A stretch of DNA of 64,000 bases from Sphingobium trunci (GTDB taxonomy: Bacteria > Pseudomonadota > Alphaproteobacteria > Sphingomonadales > Sphingomonadaceae), in assembly GCF_022664535.1 (NCBI RefSeq), contig NZ_JAKUJY010000006.1:62001-126000 (forward strand), given 5' to 3'. This document shows positions 38,791 to 49,434 of this stretch, one piece after another. The position numbers and the translations under genes were made by a program. A model generated the notes under the pieces. The model saw nothing but the letters and a program-made list of their open reading frames with translations. It searched no databases and had not been told where the DNA came from. Every line of letters begins with the position of its first letter. Position 1 is the first letter of the stretch.

Positions 38791-39725
38791 CGCTGGCGGC
38801 AACGTCCCTTCCTTCGGTTCGCGGCTCGCTCAGGGCCGATGCGCCGCTGGCGCCGCTCGTCTGGTTCAAGTCGGGCGGGGTCGCGCAATGGCTGTTCGAG
38901 CCGAAGGATGCGGCTGACCTCTCCGATTTTCTGCATGATCTGGACCCGGCGGTCCCGGTGATGGCGCTGGGGCTCGGCTCCAACCTGATCGTGCGCGACG
39001 GCGGCGTTCCCGGCGTGGTCATACGCCTCGGCAAGCCCTTCACGAAGGTGGAGCAGGTCGATGCGACGGCGCTGCGCTGCGGGGGAGGGGCTTCGGGCAT
39101 TCTCGTTTCCTCGACCGCGCGCGATGCGGGGATCGCGGGGCTGGAGTTCCTGCGTTCGATCCCCGGCACGGTCGGCGGCTTCGTGCGGATGAACGGCGGC
39201 GCCTATGGCCGCGAAACCCGCGACATATTGGTGGAATGCGATGTCGTGCTGCGCTCCGGCGAGAGGGTCACGCTGCCGCTGGATGCGCTGGGCTATAGCT
39301 ATCGCCACAGCAGCCTGCCCGACGGCGCGGTGGTCGTGAGCGCGGTTTTCCGGGGCGTGCCGGGCGAACCCGCCGCGATCCAGGCCGAAATGGACCGCAT
39401 CGCCACCGCCCGCGAGGAAAGCCAGCCGCTGCGCAGCAAGACCGGCGGCTCGACCTTCAAGAATCCCGACGGCCACAAGGCCTGGCAGCTTGTGGACGAA
39501 GCCGGATGCCGCGGCCTGCAATGGGGCGGAGCGCAGGTTTCGGAGAAACACACCAATTTCCTCCTCAACCTGGGTGACGCGACCAGCGCGGACATCGAAG
39601 CCCTGGGCGAGGAAGTCCGCCGCCGGGTGAAGGAAAAGTCCGGCATTGACCTCGAATGGGAAATACAGCGTGTCGGAAGGTTTGCCGACGACGTTCGGGA
39701 AAAGCTTTCAGGAGTGAAGAAGTGA
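38787..39725 (+). CDS. murB: UDP-N-acetylenolpyruvoylglucosamine reductase
   Basis: 312 aa FAD enzyme. LGLGSNLIVRDGGVPGVV and FLRSIPGTVGGFVRMNGGAYG are FAD-site motifs; KTGGSTFKNPDG holds the catalytic serine. The TTG at 38787 overlaps the stop of the 65-aa gene. It reduces UDP-GlcNAc-enolpyruvate to UDP-MurNAc. Confidence 0.95.
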   Translation: MTLAATSLPSVRGSLRADAPLAPLVWFKSGGVAQWLFEPKDAADLSDFLHDLDPAVPVMALGLGSNLIVRDGGVPGVVIRLGKPFTKVEQVDATALRCGGGASGILVSSTARDAGIAGLEFLRSIPGTVGGFVRMNGGAYGRETRDILVECDVVLRSGERVTLPLDALGYSYRHSSLPDGAVVVSAVFRGVPGEPAAIQAEMDRIATAREESQPLRSKTGGSTFKNPDGHKAWQLVDEAGCRGLQWGGAQVSEKHTNFLLNLGDATSADIEALGEEVRRRVKEKSGIDLEWEIQRVGRFADDVREKLSGVKK

Positions 39726-40687
39726 GCCGTGGTCCTTGGCATGTTGCCGTCCTGATGGGTGGCTGGTCCGCCGAGCGGCCCGTCTCGCTGTCTTCGGGCG
39801 AGGGCGTCGCCAGGGCGCTGGAATCGCGCGGCCACAGGGTCACGCGCATCGACATGGACCGCGATGTGGCCCTGCGCCTCTCCGAAACCAGGCCGGAGGT
39901 GGTGTTCAATGCCCTGCACGGCGTCCCCGGCGAGGATGGCACGGTGCAGGGGATGATGGACCTGATGGGTCTCACCTACACCCATTCGGGCCTTGCGACC
40001 TCGGTCATCGCCATTGACAAGCAGCTCACCAAACAGGCGTTGGTCCCCCATGGCATCCCCATGCCCGGGGGCCATATCGTGAAGAGCGAAAGCCTGTTCG
40101 AAGCCGATCCCCTGCCGCGCCCCTATGTGGTGAAGCCGGTCAATGAGGGCAGCTCGGTCGGCGTCGCCATCGTGACGCGGGACGGCAATTATGGCTCGCC
40201 CATCGGCCGCGATGTCGAGGGGCCATGGCTGCATTTCGACGAGCTGCTCGCCGAACCCTATATTCGCGGCCGGGAACTGACGACCGCGGTGCTGGGCGAC
40301 GAGGCGCTGCTGGTGACGGAACTCAGGCCTAAAAGCGGCTTCTATGATTTCGACGCCAAATATACCGACGGCATGACCGAACATGTCTGCCCGGCGGACA
40401 TCCCCAATGAGATAGCGGAAGCCTGCAAGGCGATCGCCCTGCGCGCCCATCGGCTGCTCGGCTGCAAGGGCGCCTCGCGCTCCGATTTCCGCTGGGACGA
40501 CGATCAGGGGATCGAGGGGCTGTTCCTGCTGGAGGTCAACACCCAGCCGGGCATGACCCCCCTGAGCCTGGTTCCCGAACAGGCGGCTAAGCTGGGCATT
40601 GACTATGCCGAGTTGGTGGAGCGTATTGTCGAGGACGCGTTGAAGGGCGCGCAAAAGGGGGCGCAAATGGGGGTGGGGCATGGCTGA
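39722..40687 (+). CDS. ddl: D-alanine-D-alanine ligase
   Basis: 321 aa ATP-grasp enzyme of the DdlB type found in dcw clusters. VLMGGWSAERPVSLSSG and VKPVNEGSSVGVAI are typical, and LEVNTQPGMTP carries the metal-binding end. The GTG at 39722 overlaps the murB stop. It makes D-Ala-D-Ala for MurF. Confidence 0.95.
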   Translation: MSRGPWHVAVLMGGWSAERPVSLSSGEGVARALESRGHRVTRIDMDRDVALRLSETRPEVVFNALHGVPGEDGTVQGMMDLMGLTYTHSGLATSVIAIDKQLTKQALVPHGIPMPGGHIVKSESLFEADPLPRPYVVKPVNEGSSVGVAIVTRDGNYGSPIGRDVEGPWLHFDELLAEPYIRGRELTTAVLGDEALLVTELRPKSGFYDFDAKYTDGMTEHVCPADIPNEIAEACKAIALRAHRLLGCKGASRSDFRWDDDQGIEGLFLLEVNTQPGMTPLSLVPEQAAKLGIDYAELVERIVEDALKGAQKGAQMGVGHG

Positions 40688-41630
40688 AGCACGCATCCGC
40701 CGGGGCGGGACGGCGCGGTTGACGCGCACGACCGGCGCGCGCGGCCGCAGCACGTCGGGGCGGAGCCGCCCGGTCAAGCGCCGAAGCTGGATCGACAGGC
40801 TGATCGCCATGCTGCCGGTGAGCGAGGAGACGCTCCAGCGCATGGCAAGCTGGGCGATCGTCGGCATCGTGCTGGCGGGGCTGGCCGGTGTCGCGATGCT
40901 GCTGGGCCTTCCCGCCATGGCCGGGCAAAAGGCGTCCGAACTCGCCGCCAACGCCGGTTTCGAGGTCGAAAAGGTCGAGGTGCGCGGCGTTGAGCGGATG
41001 GACGAACTGCCCATCTACAATATCGCATTGGGGCAGGTCAGCCGCTCCATGCTCGCGCTCGACCTGCCCAAGGTGCGCGACGACATGCTGAAGCTCGGCT
41101 GGGTCAAGGACGCGCGCATTTCCCGCCGCCTGCCCGATACGCTGGTGGTCGACATCGTCGAGCGCGATCCGGTCGCCGTCTGGCAGCATGACGGCCAGTT
41201 GCAGCTGATCGACGTGCAGGGCGTGGTGCTGCAGTCGGTCTCGGCGGGCGCGATGCCCGACCTGCCGCTGGTGGTGGGACCGAACGCCAATCTTCAGACG
41301 GCGGGCCTCAACAAGCTGATGGAGAATGCCCCGGCGCTCAAGCCGATGCTGGCTGGCGCGACCTGGGTCGGGAACCGCCGCTGGGACCTGCGCTTCCAGT
41401 CGGGCGAGACGCTGTCCCTGCCCGAAGGGGACAAGCCGTCGGCCACGGCCCTGGTCAATTTCGCGCGGATGGACGGCGTCAACCGCCTGCTGGGCCGGGG
41501 CATCGTCAAGTTCGACATGCGCGATCCCGACCGCTTCATCCTGCGCCTGCCCGAAAGGCCGGCGGCGGACCCGTCCGGCGAAAAGCCGGCGACGAGCGCG
41601 GCCGCGCCCGCCAAGGGGGAGGAAGGCTGA
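40680..41630 (+). CDS. ftsQ: Cell division protein FtsQ
   Basis: 316 aa. A basic cytoplasmic N-terminus is followed by one transmembrane helix (about residues 58-80), a POTRA domain (FEVEKVEVRGVERM), a beta domain, and a short Pro/Ala tail. It overlaps the ddl stop by eight bases. FtsQ links FtsL to FtsI and FtsW at the divisome. Confidence 0.92.
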   Translation: MAEARIRRGGTARLTRTTGARGRSTSGRSRPVKRRSWIDRLIAMLPVSEETLQRMASWAIVGIVLAGLAGVAMLLGLPAMAGQKASELAANAGFEVEKVEVRGVERMDELPIYNIALGQVSRSMLALDLPKVRDDMLKLGWVKDARISRRLPDTLVVDIVERDPVAVWQHDGQLQLIDVQGVVLQSVSAGAMPDLPLVVGPNANLQTAGLNKLMENAPALKPMLAGATWVGNRRWDLRFQSGETLSLPEGDKPSATALVNFARMDGVNRLLGRGIVKFDMRDPDRFILRLPERPAADPSGEKPATSAAAPAKGEEG

Positions 41631-41634
41631 CGCC

Positions 41635-42921
41635 ATGGCCCAACCCAAGGTCGAAAAGTTCGTCACCGCGATCGACATCGGATCGTGGAAGGTGTCCGCG
41701 CTCATTGCGGGGCGCACCGAAGCCGGCGAACTGGCGATATTGGGCACGGGCCAGCGCGAGAGCCGGGGCGTGCGGCGCGGCTTCATCGCGGATATGGAGC
41801 GGACCGAACTCGCCGTGCGCGAAACGGTCGAGCAGGCCGAGCGCGTCGCGGGCACCAATATCGAGGATGTCTGGGTCAGCTTTTCGGGCGGTTCGCTGGT
41901 CAGCGACGTCGTCACGGTCGAGCGCGACATGGGCGGCTACCGCGTCGAGCAGGCCGATATCGACGATCTTCTGACCACCGGCCAGCAGGGGATCGATCCC
42001 GATGGCCGCGTGGTCCTGCACGCCCAGCCGACCTGCTTCACCATCAATGGCCGCGTGCCGGTGAAGAAGCCGCTGGGGATGCATGCCGACCTGCTGGGCG
42101 TCGATATCCATGTGGTGCTGGCCGACGGCGCGCCGCTCGCCAATCTCGACCTCTGCGTGCGCGGGGCCTATCTCAACGTCAACAGCATCGTCGCGTCCCC
42201 GATCGCCACCGGTCTTGCCTGCCTGTCCGAAGAGGAGCGGGACCTGGGCGTCGCCTTGGTGGAACTGGGCGCGGGCGTCACCAATGTCTCGCTCTATGCG
42301 GGCGGCATGCTGGTGGGCCTGCACAGCATCCCGATCGGCGCGTCCGACATCACCGACGACATCGCCTCGGCCTTCGGCATTCGCCGCAGCCAGGCGGAAC
42401 GGATCAAATGCTTCTATGGTTCGGCCATGCAGAACCGCCGCGATTTCCGCGACATGATCGAGATCGCCGCCCCTCATGGCGACGTCGCCATTCCGGGGCA
42501 GAGCGCCGGACCCAATGCCGACGGCGGCAAGATCACCCGCGCCGCGCTGGTCGCGGTGATCTGCGAACGGCTGAACCAGATCATGGTGGAGGTGAACGCG
42601 GCGCTGGCGGGCATGGGCTTCAACACGCCGACCGGGCGGCAGGTCGTGCTGACCGGCGGCGGCGCGGAAATGAAGGGCATTGCCGACTATGCCCAGGGCG
42701 CCCTGGGTCGCGCGGTGCGCATCGGGCGCCCCCGTGGCCTTGCCGCGCTGCCCGAAGCGCATAGCGGCCCGGCCTTCGCGACGCTGGCCGGCCTTGCGCT
42801 TTACGGCGCTTCAAACCCGGTTGATCTTAGAACGATAGCGCCCGCTCCTCAGACGGTTCATCGTATTGGTGCGCCAGCCTGGTGGCAGAGAATGGTCAAG
42901 GCGATGAAGACGAACTATTGA
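41635..42921 (+). CDS. ftsA: Cell division protein FtsA
   Basis: 428 aa actin-like ATPase. TAIDIGSWKVSALIAG begins the phosphate-1 motif, and VVLTGGGAEMKGI is the adenosine motif. The C-terminal amphipathic helix (PAWWQRMVKAMKTNY) tethers FtsZ filaments to the membrane. The ATG is 4 bp after ftsQ; a longer frame within ftsQ is spurious. Confidence 0.97.
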   Translation: MAQPKVEKFVTAIDIGSWKVSALIAGRTEAGELAILGTGQRESRGVRRGFIADMERTELAVRETVEQAERVAGTNIEDVWVSFSGGSLVSDVVTVERDMGGYRVEQADIDDLLTTGQQGIDPDGRVVLHAQPTCFTINGRVPVKKPLGMHADLLGVDIHVVLADGAPLANLDLCVRGAYLNVNSIVASPIATGLACLSEEERDLGVALVELGAGVTNVSLYAGGMLVGLHSIPIGASDITDDIASAFGIRRSQAERIKCFYGSAMQNRRDFRDMIEIAAPHGDVAIPGQSAGPNADGGKITRAALVAVICERLNQIMVEVNAALAGMGFNTPTGRQVVLTGGGAEMKGIADYAQGALGRAVRIGRPRGLAALPEAHSGPAFATLAGLALYGASNPVDLRTIAPAPQTVHRIGAPAWWQRMVKAMKTNY

Positions 42922-43031
42922 AATAAACGCAGGTCAGACGAAATTTGCTGGTGAAATACACCATTATCTGTTGCATTAACCTTCGATGACAGTTTCGCTC
43001 ACGACATCGAAGCTGGAGGGAGCTAGAATTT

Positions 43032-44483
<1,452 letters not shown>

Positions 44484-44502
44484 ACCGCTCCACATCGACC
44501 GG

Positions 44503-44548
44503 AAAAGCGCGCTATCGGCTGCCATGGGCAACCGGGCGCGCTTTTTCT
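44503..44548 (+). terminator. Terminator after ftsZ
   Basis: A 10-bp stem (44503-44512 with 44536-44545) made of AAAAGCGCGC and its complement is followed by a T-rich run (TTTTTC). It ends the dcw cluster. Confidence 0.85.
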
Positions 44549-44593
44549 TTCGACATATTCCCTTGCCCCGCCTCCATCCGCTAAAGGATCGCT

Positions 44594-46459
44594 GTGAGAC
44601 GTTACGACATTCGGATTCTCGGCGGGCTGCTTCTAGCGGGAACCGCGCCCCTGCAACCGGTCCTGGCGCAGCCTGCCCAGGTGCAGGCGATCCGGCCTTC
44701 CAGCGCCGAAAGTCTCAACAGCAATCTCGCCCGTCTGGCGTCCAATCCACGCGATCTCAATGCGTTGATCGGCGCGGGGGAGGCTGCGCTGGATATGGAC
44801 GATCCGCGGGCCGCCGCCGGTTTCTTCGCCCGCGCCGACACGCTTGCGCCCAATAATGGCAGGGTGAAGGCCGGTCTCGGCCGGGTGATGCTGAAGAACC
44901 AGAATCCCGCCGAGGCGCTGCGCCTGTTCGACGAGGCTGTCCGTCTGGGAGCGCCCGAAGCGTCGCTGCTGGCGGATCGCGGATTGGCGAAGGACATGAC
45001 CGGAGATCAGGCGGGCGCGCAGCGCGATTATCAGGCGGCCCTGCAACGACAGCCGGACGATGTCGAACTGACCCATCGCTACGCCGCCTCGCTGGGGATA
45101 TCGGGGCAGGTGGATGCGGCGGAACGGGTGCTGAAACCGCTGCTGTACAAGAGCGACCGGGCCGCGTGGCGATATCGGGCCTTCATCCTGGCGATGAACA
45201 ACCGGCAGGCGGACGCCAAGAAGATCGCCGAGCAGACCATGCCTGCGCAACTGGCCAGCGCGATCATCCCCTATATGCAGAAAATGCCCTATCTGACCGC
45301 GGCGCAGAAGGCGGCGGCGGTCCATTTCGGGCATTTTCCTGCCAATGTCGGGACGACGATCGCGGCGGTCACGCCGACGCCGCCTGCTTTCGCGCATCCC
45401 GAACCGGCCGCGGCAGCCAAGACCCCGGTTGCACAGACCCCGCCACCCGCCAAGCCCACGCGGGAGGAGCGTCGCGCACGCCGTAACGGAGCGGGCGCCG
45501 CGACCCTGGCTCAGGCGCAAACGCAGGCGCAAACCCAGGCGCAAACAATGCCTCAGCGCCCGACCTCATCGCAACCGGCGCCCCTGAAACCAACACCAAC
45601 GCAACCAACACCAACGCAACCAACGCCCACCCAGCCGGCCCCGACGCGGCCGGAAACCCTCCCGTCATCGGCGCCTGCGGCTTCCGCCTCGAATGTTCAG
45701 GGACCGCCAGCGCCCGGATCGGATTCGGCGCCGAATGTCGCGTCGCCGCCCGTCAGCCGTCCCGCCTCGTCGAGCCAGCTCAATGCCATCACGCTGGCCC
45801 AGGCATCGGCACCGGCGGTTCCCGCAGCGCAGCCGCCCGCCGCGTCCCGGACGCCCCCCCTAGCCGCGCAGGCAGCGCCGCCTGCACCCGCACCCGCGCC
45901 TCAGCCGCAGATCGACCCCGCGGTCACGCGCAGCCTGGCCGACATCATCCGCGCCATCGACGTGCCGGAGGCCGAGCGCCAGTCGAATGTGGCGGCCGTC
46001 GATCTGGCGGAGGTCGCGCAAATCCAGGCCACCCGTCGCGCCGAGCGAGAGGCGGCCGCCACCGCCGCCGCGGAAAAGGCCAGGAAGGCGGCCGCCGCCA
46101 AGGCCAAGGCCGAAGCGGACGCCAAGGCGAAGCAACTGGCCGAGGAGAAGAAGAAAGCCGCCGAGGAAAAGGCGCGGCTGGCCGCCAATCCCTCGCGCAA
46201 CTGGCTTCAGGTCGGAACCGGCGCCAACAAGGGCGCTCTGGCCTTCACCATGAAGGGGCTGCGCAGGAAATACGACTCGCTGGCGCCGCAGGATGCCTGG
46301 GTCGCCGGTTGGGGGCGGACCAATCGCCTGCTCGTGGGACCGTTCAGCAGCTTCACCCGCGCCAAGACGCTGGAGGACAAGCTGAAATCGGCGGGCGCCG
46401 ACGCGTTTGCGTGGAAAAGCGATGCGGGGGAGGTGGTCGAACGGCTGCCGTCCGACTAG
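44594..46459 (+). CDS. TPR and SPOR domain secreted protein
   Basis: 621 aa from a GTG start. It has a signal peptide (LLLAGTAPLQPVLAQ), a TPR region (about residues 40-240; LARADTLAPNNGRVKAG-like helices), a long low-complexity linker with Gln/Pro/Thr repeats, an Ala-Lys-rich helix, and a C-terminal SPOR domain (NWLQVGTGANKG to VERLPSD). The TPR part probably binds protein partners and the SPOR part peptidoglycan. It directly follows ftsZ. Confidence 0.82.
   Translation: MRRYDIRILGGLLLAGTAPLQPVLAQPAQVQAIRPSSAESLNSNLARLASNPRDLNALIGAGEAALDMDDPRAAAGFFARADTLAPNNGRVKAGLGRVMLKNQNPAEALRLFDEAVRLGAPEASLLADRGLAKDMTGDQAGAQRDYQAALQRQPDDVELTHRYAASLGISGQVDAAERVLKPLLYKSDRAAWRYRAFILAMNNRQADAKKIAEQTMPAQLASAIIPYMQKMPYLTAAQKAAAVHFGHFPANVGTTIAAVTPTPPAFAHPEPAAAAKTPVAQTPPPAKPTREERRARRNGAGAATLAQAQTQAQTQAQTMPQRPTSSQPAPLKPTPTQPTPTQPTPTQPAPTRPETLPSSAPAASASNVQGPPAPGSDSAPNVASPPVSRPASSSQLNAITLAQASAPAVPAAQPPAASRTPPLAAQAAPPAPAPAPQPQIDPAVTRSLADIIRAIDVPEAERQSNVAAVDLAEVAQIQATRRAEREAAATAAAEKARKAAAAKAKAEADAKAKQLAEEKKKAAEEKARLAANPSRNWLQVGTGANKGALAFTMKGLRRKYDSLAPQDAWVAGWGRTNRLLVGPFSSFTRAKTLEDKLKSAGADAFAWKSDAGEVVERLPSD
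45512..45632 (+). repeat. In-frame tandem repeats in the TPR-SPOR linker
   Basis: Three copies of a 12-bp unit (45512-45547, Gln-Ala-Gln-Thr) and then a 15-bp unit (45588-45632, Pro-Thr-Gln-Pro-Thr) recur in the linker. Codons such as CAA and ACA replace the usual GC-rich choices, so the stretch is probably expandable by slippage. Confidence 0.8.
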
Positions 46460-46469
46460 AGGGCGGGGC

Positions 46470-47627
46470 ATGACGATGCTCGCGCCCTATGCCTCCCACC
46501 CCGAAGCCAGCCGGGGCCGCCTCCATGCCGAAGCGGGCGGAGAGATGCGCGGTCCCCGCGACATATTCCAGCGCGACCGCGACCGCATCATCCACAGCAT
46601 CGCCTTCCGCCGCCTGCGCCACAAGACGCAGGTTTTCGTCTCGCCCGACGGCGATCATTTCCGCGTCCGCCTGACCCACAGCCTGGAGGTCGCGCAGATC
46701 GGCCGCACCATCGCGCGCACGCTGGGATTGAACGAGGATCTGACCGAGGCGCTTTGCCTTGCCCATGATATCGGCCATCCGCCCTTCGGCCATGCGGGCG
46801 AGGATGCGCTGGAGGCGGCGATGGACGACCATGGCGGCTTCGACCATAATGCCCATACGCTGCGTACGCTGATGCTGCTGGAAAGCCCCTATCCGCGCTT
46901 CCGGGGGCTGAACCTCAGCTGGGAAATGCTGGAGGGGCTGGCCAAGCATAATGGTCCCGTCACAAAGCCTGGCTGGGCGATGCGGGAAGTCGATCATCTG
47001 TTCCCGCTCGACCTTGCCAGCCATGCCTCGCTGGAGGCGCAACTGGCTGCGATCGCCGACGATATCGCCTATGACAATCACGATATCGACGATGGCCTGC
47101 GGGCGGGGCTGCTGACGCTGGAGCAGCTTCTTTCGGTGCCGCTCGTCAAAGGCTGCTGGGATCGGGTGCGCGGCCGCTATCCCGACGTGCCCGAAGATCG
47201 GCTGCTGCGTGAGCTGGTGCGCGAGCAGATCGGCGTGATGGCCAACGACCTGATCGCTGCGACCCGCGCCAACATCGCGGAATCGGGCGTCGAGACCGTC
47301 GACGAGGTCCGCCGCGCCGGGCGGACGCTGGTGGGCTTCTCGCCCGAACTGGCGGCGCAGGAGCGTGACCTCAAGCGCTTCATGTATGCGACGCTCTACC
47401 ATCACCCCTCGCAACTGGCGGCGGCGGATCGGGCGCGGGTGATCGTCACTGACCTGTTCCGCGCCTATCAGGCGGACCCCAGGCTGATGCCCGAATTGTG
47501 GCGCGGCGATTGCGTGGCGTCCGAACCCCGGCGCAGCCGCCATATCGGTGATTTCATCGCCGGCATGACCGACCGCTATGCCGAAAAATGCCATGCCGAA
47601 ATTTTCGGCAAGCTGGAGATGGCCTGA
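46470..47627 (+). CDS. dgt: Deoxyguanosinetriphosphate triphosphohydrolase-like protein
   Basis: 385 aa HD-domain enzyme. The metal ligands appear in RLTHSLEV, CLAHDIGHPPFGHAGE and ADDIAYDNHDIDD. This class hydrolyses dNTPs to deoxynucleosides and triphosphate, with specificity not readable from sequence. It starts at ATG 46470 and is followed by a small gene overlapping its stop. Confidence 0.9.
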   Translation: MTMLAPYASHPEASRGRLHAEAGGEMRGPRDIFQRDRDRIIHSIAFRRLRHKTQVFVSPDGDHFRVRLTHSLEVAQIGRTIARTLGLNEDLTEALCLAHDIGHPPFGHAGEDALEAAMDDHGGFDHNAHTLRTLMLLESPYPRFRGLNLSWEMLEGLAKHNGPVTKPGWAMREVDHLFPLDLASHASLEAQLAAIADDIAYDNHDIDDGLRAGLLTLEQLLSVPLVKGCWDRVRGRYPDVPEDRLLRELVREQIGVMANDLIAATRANIAESGVETVDEVRRAGRTLVGFSPELAAQERDLKRFMYATLYHHPSQLAAADRARVIVTDLFRAYQADPRLMPELWRGDCVASEPRRSRHIGDFIAGMTDRYAEKCHAEIFGKLEMA

Positions 47628-47917
47628 TGCCGCTGCACCCCCAGATCGCCGCGCTCGCGGCCAAGCTCGAAGACCTTGCCAACCTGCTGCGGGCGAATGG
47701 CGACCGGCTCTGGTCGGGGCGGATCGACCTGATCCGCCATCTGGTCGCGGATTCCAATTTCGCCGGTGTCGAACGGTTTTTGCGCCTGTTCGAGGGGGAG
47801 GAGGGGCTGGGCGCGCTGGTGCTGGCCGATGCGTCGGCCCATGCGCGCCTGGACGAACTGCGCCAGTCCGCCCGGATCCTCGCGCAACGGCTGGCAAAAG
47901 AGGAAGGCGCCGATTGA
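47627..47917 (+). CDS. Small protein of unknown function downstream of dgt
   Basis: 96 aa, predicted helical and soluble (IAALAAKLEDLANLLRANGDRLWSG). Its start overlaps the dgt stop (TGATG), so it is probably co-translated. No domain was recognised; a regulatory or partner role for the dGTPase-like enzyme is only an inference. Confidence 0.6.
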   Translation: MPLHPQIAALAAKLEDLANLLRANGDRLWSGRIDLIRHLVADSNFAGVERFLRLFEGEEGLGALVLADASAHARLDELRQSARILAQRLAKEEGAD

Positions 47918-47984
47918 GCGATTGACGTCGCGCCCGGTTTCACGCAATGCAAAAAATGTCGCCGGGCACGAGGATTCGGGTCCG

Positions 47985-48190
47985 GACTTGATGCGGGAGA
48001 GCATGGGAAGCCTTGCAGGCCACCCCGTCGCCGAAGGAGCAACCGCCCCGGAATCTCTCAGGCCAAAGGACCGCATCATGGGCAGGCACTCTGGAAAGCG
48101 GACGGTTCAGGCCGTCCCACCGAAGGGGTAAGCCATCCGGTCGAATGACCGGTGGTCAAAGCTCTCAGGTTCCGTGACAGAGGGGGTGGC
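47985..48190 (+). ncRNA. Tandem glycine riboswitch (gcvT element)
   Basis: Two consecutive glycine aptamers are visible. The first has CGCCGAAGGAGCAA then ATCTCTCAGGCCAAAGGACCGCA. The second has CACCGAAGGGGTAAGC then CTCTCAGGTTCCGTGACAGAGGG. The element sits just before gcvT, gcvH and gcvPA, the genes it controls, and usually turns them on when glycine is abundant. Confidence 0.93.
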
Positions 48191-48200
48191 AGGCAGGATG

Positions 48201-48216
48201 AGTCCGAATCCGGACT
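48201..48216 (+). promoter_or_regulatory. Candidate expression-platform hairpin after the glycine riboswitch
   Basis: AGTCCG (48201-48206) pairs with CGGACT (48211-48216). Bases 48204-48211 can instead pair with GGATTCGG at 47972-47979 upstream of the riboswitch, and the two structures exclude each other. No U-run follows, so attenuation by a different mechanism is possible. Confidence 0.4.
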
Positions 48217-48255
48217 TGCCGTTTGTCGCCGGTAACCCGCACGGAAAGGCCGCCC

Positions 48256-49407
48256 ATGTCAGGCAATGACGACATCGCCCATATCGAAGAAGAATTGCCG
48301 TTGCAGGCGTTGCCGCTGGACGCGTGGCATCGCGCCAGGGGCGCGCGCATGGTCGGCTTTGCGGGCTATCATATGCCGATCCAGTATGAAGGCATCATGG
48401 CCGAGCACGCCTGGACCCGCGAACATGCCGGGCTGTTCGACGTCAGCCATATGGGGCAGCTCAGCTTTTCGGGGGAGGGCGTGGACGAGGCGCTGGAACA
48501 TCTGCTGCCGAGCGACATCAAGGGGTTGAAGCCGTTTCGCCAGCGCTATTCCATGCTGCTCGATGAAGAGGGCGGGATTCTGGACGATCTGATGGTGTCG
48601 CGCCTGGGCGGGGACGCCTTCGATGGCGCGGACATCTATATGGTCGTCAACGGCGCGACCAAATATGACGATATCGGCTGGATGATCGAGCATCTGCCCG
48701 ATGAAGTCGTGATGAATCACATGGACGAGCAGGCGCTGCTCGCTCTGCAGGGGCCGGAAGCCGGTGAGGCGCTGGCCAGCCTGATCCCCGAGACCGCCGA
48801 TCTGCTTTTCATGCAATCCGGCCCCTTCACCTGGCGCGGCGTGCCGCTGTGGATCAGCCGTTCGGGCTATACCGGCGAGGACGGGTTCGAGATCAGCGTG
48901 CCCGCCGGGGATGTGGCGCTGCTGGCCGATGCGCTGTGCGAACTGCCGCAGGTGAAGCCGATCGGCCTTGGCGCGCGGGACTCGCTGCGGCTGGAGGCGG
49001 GGCTGCCGCTCTACGGCCATGACCTGACGCCCGCCGTCAGCACCATCGGCGCGGACCTGGGCTTCGCGATCCAGAAGCGCCGCCGCGAGGAGGGCGGCTT
49101 CATCGGCCATGCCCGCGTGATGAAGGAACTGGCCGATGGGCCGGGTTCCAAGCGCGTGGGGCTGAAGATCGAGGGGCGCTTGCCCGCCCGCGAAGGCGCC
49201 GCCATCTATGCGGGCGGCGTGCTGGTGGGTGAGGTCACGTCCGGCGGTTTCGCGCCGACCGTGGGCGCGCCGATCGCCATGGGCTGGGTCAGCCTGCCCC
49301 ATGCCGGGCTGGACGAAGCGCTGGAAATCGAGGTGCGCGGCAAGCGCATCGCCGCCACCGTCGCGCCGATGCCGTTCGTGCCCCACCGTTACCGCCGCAA
49401 AGCCTGA
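48256..49407 (+). CDS. gcvT: Glycine cleavage system aminomethyltransferase (T-protein)
   Basis: 383 aa. It has GFAGYHMPIQYEGIMAEH, FDVSHMGQ and RSGYTGEDGFEI, the folate-binding and aminomethyl-transfer motifs. It transfers the methylene group from lipoyl-GcvH to THF. The ATG at 48256 is used; a TTG at 48223 lies just after the riboswitch and is less likely. Confidence 0.95.
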   Translation: MSGNDDIAHIEEELPLQALPLDAWHRARGARMVGFAGYHMPIQYEGIMAEHAWTREHAGLFDVSHMGQLSFSGEGVDEALEHLLPSDIKGLKPFRQRYSMLLDEEGGILDDLMVSRLGGDAFDGADIYMVVNGATKYDDIGWMIEHLPDEVVMNHMDEQALLALQGPEAGEALASLIPETADLLFMQSGPFTWRGVPLWISRSGYTGEDGFEISVPAGDVALLADALCELPQVKPIGLGARDSLRLEAGLPLYGHDLTPAVSTIGADLGFAIQKRRREEGGFIGHARVMKELADGPGSKRVGLKIEGRLPAREGAAIYAGGVLVGEVTSGGFAPTVGAPIAMGWVSLPHAGLDEALEIEVRGKRIAATVAPMPFVPHRYRRKA

Positions 49408-49434
49408 TTTTATTCTTTCCGAGGGGAGAGTAGT

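Noticed and set aside
42922..43031. CtrA site in the ftsZ promoter region
   Set aside because: One TTAACC-like half-site is present, but no second half-site at the right spacing, so it was not called.
48223..48255. Longer gcvT from a TTG at 48223
   Set aside because: It lies immediately after the riboswitch hairpins and lacks a ribosome site; the ATG at 48256 has AAAGG upstream.
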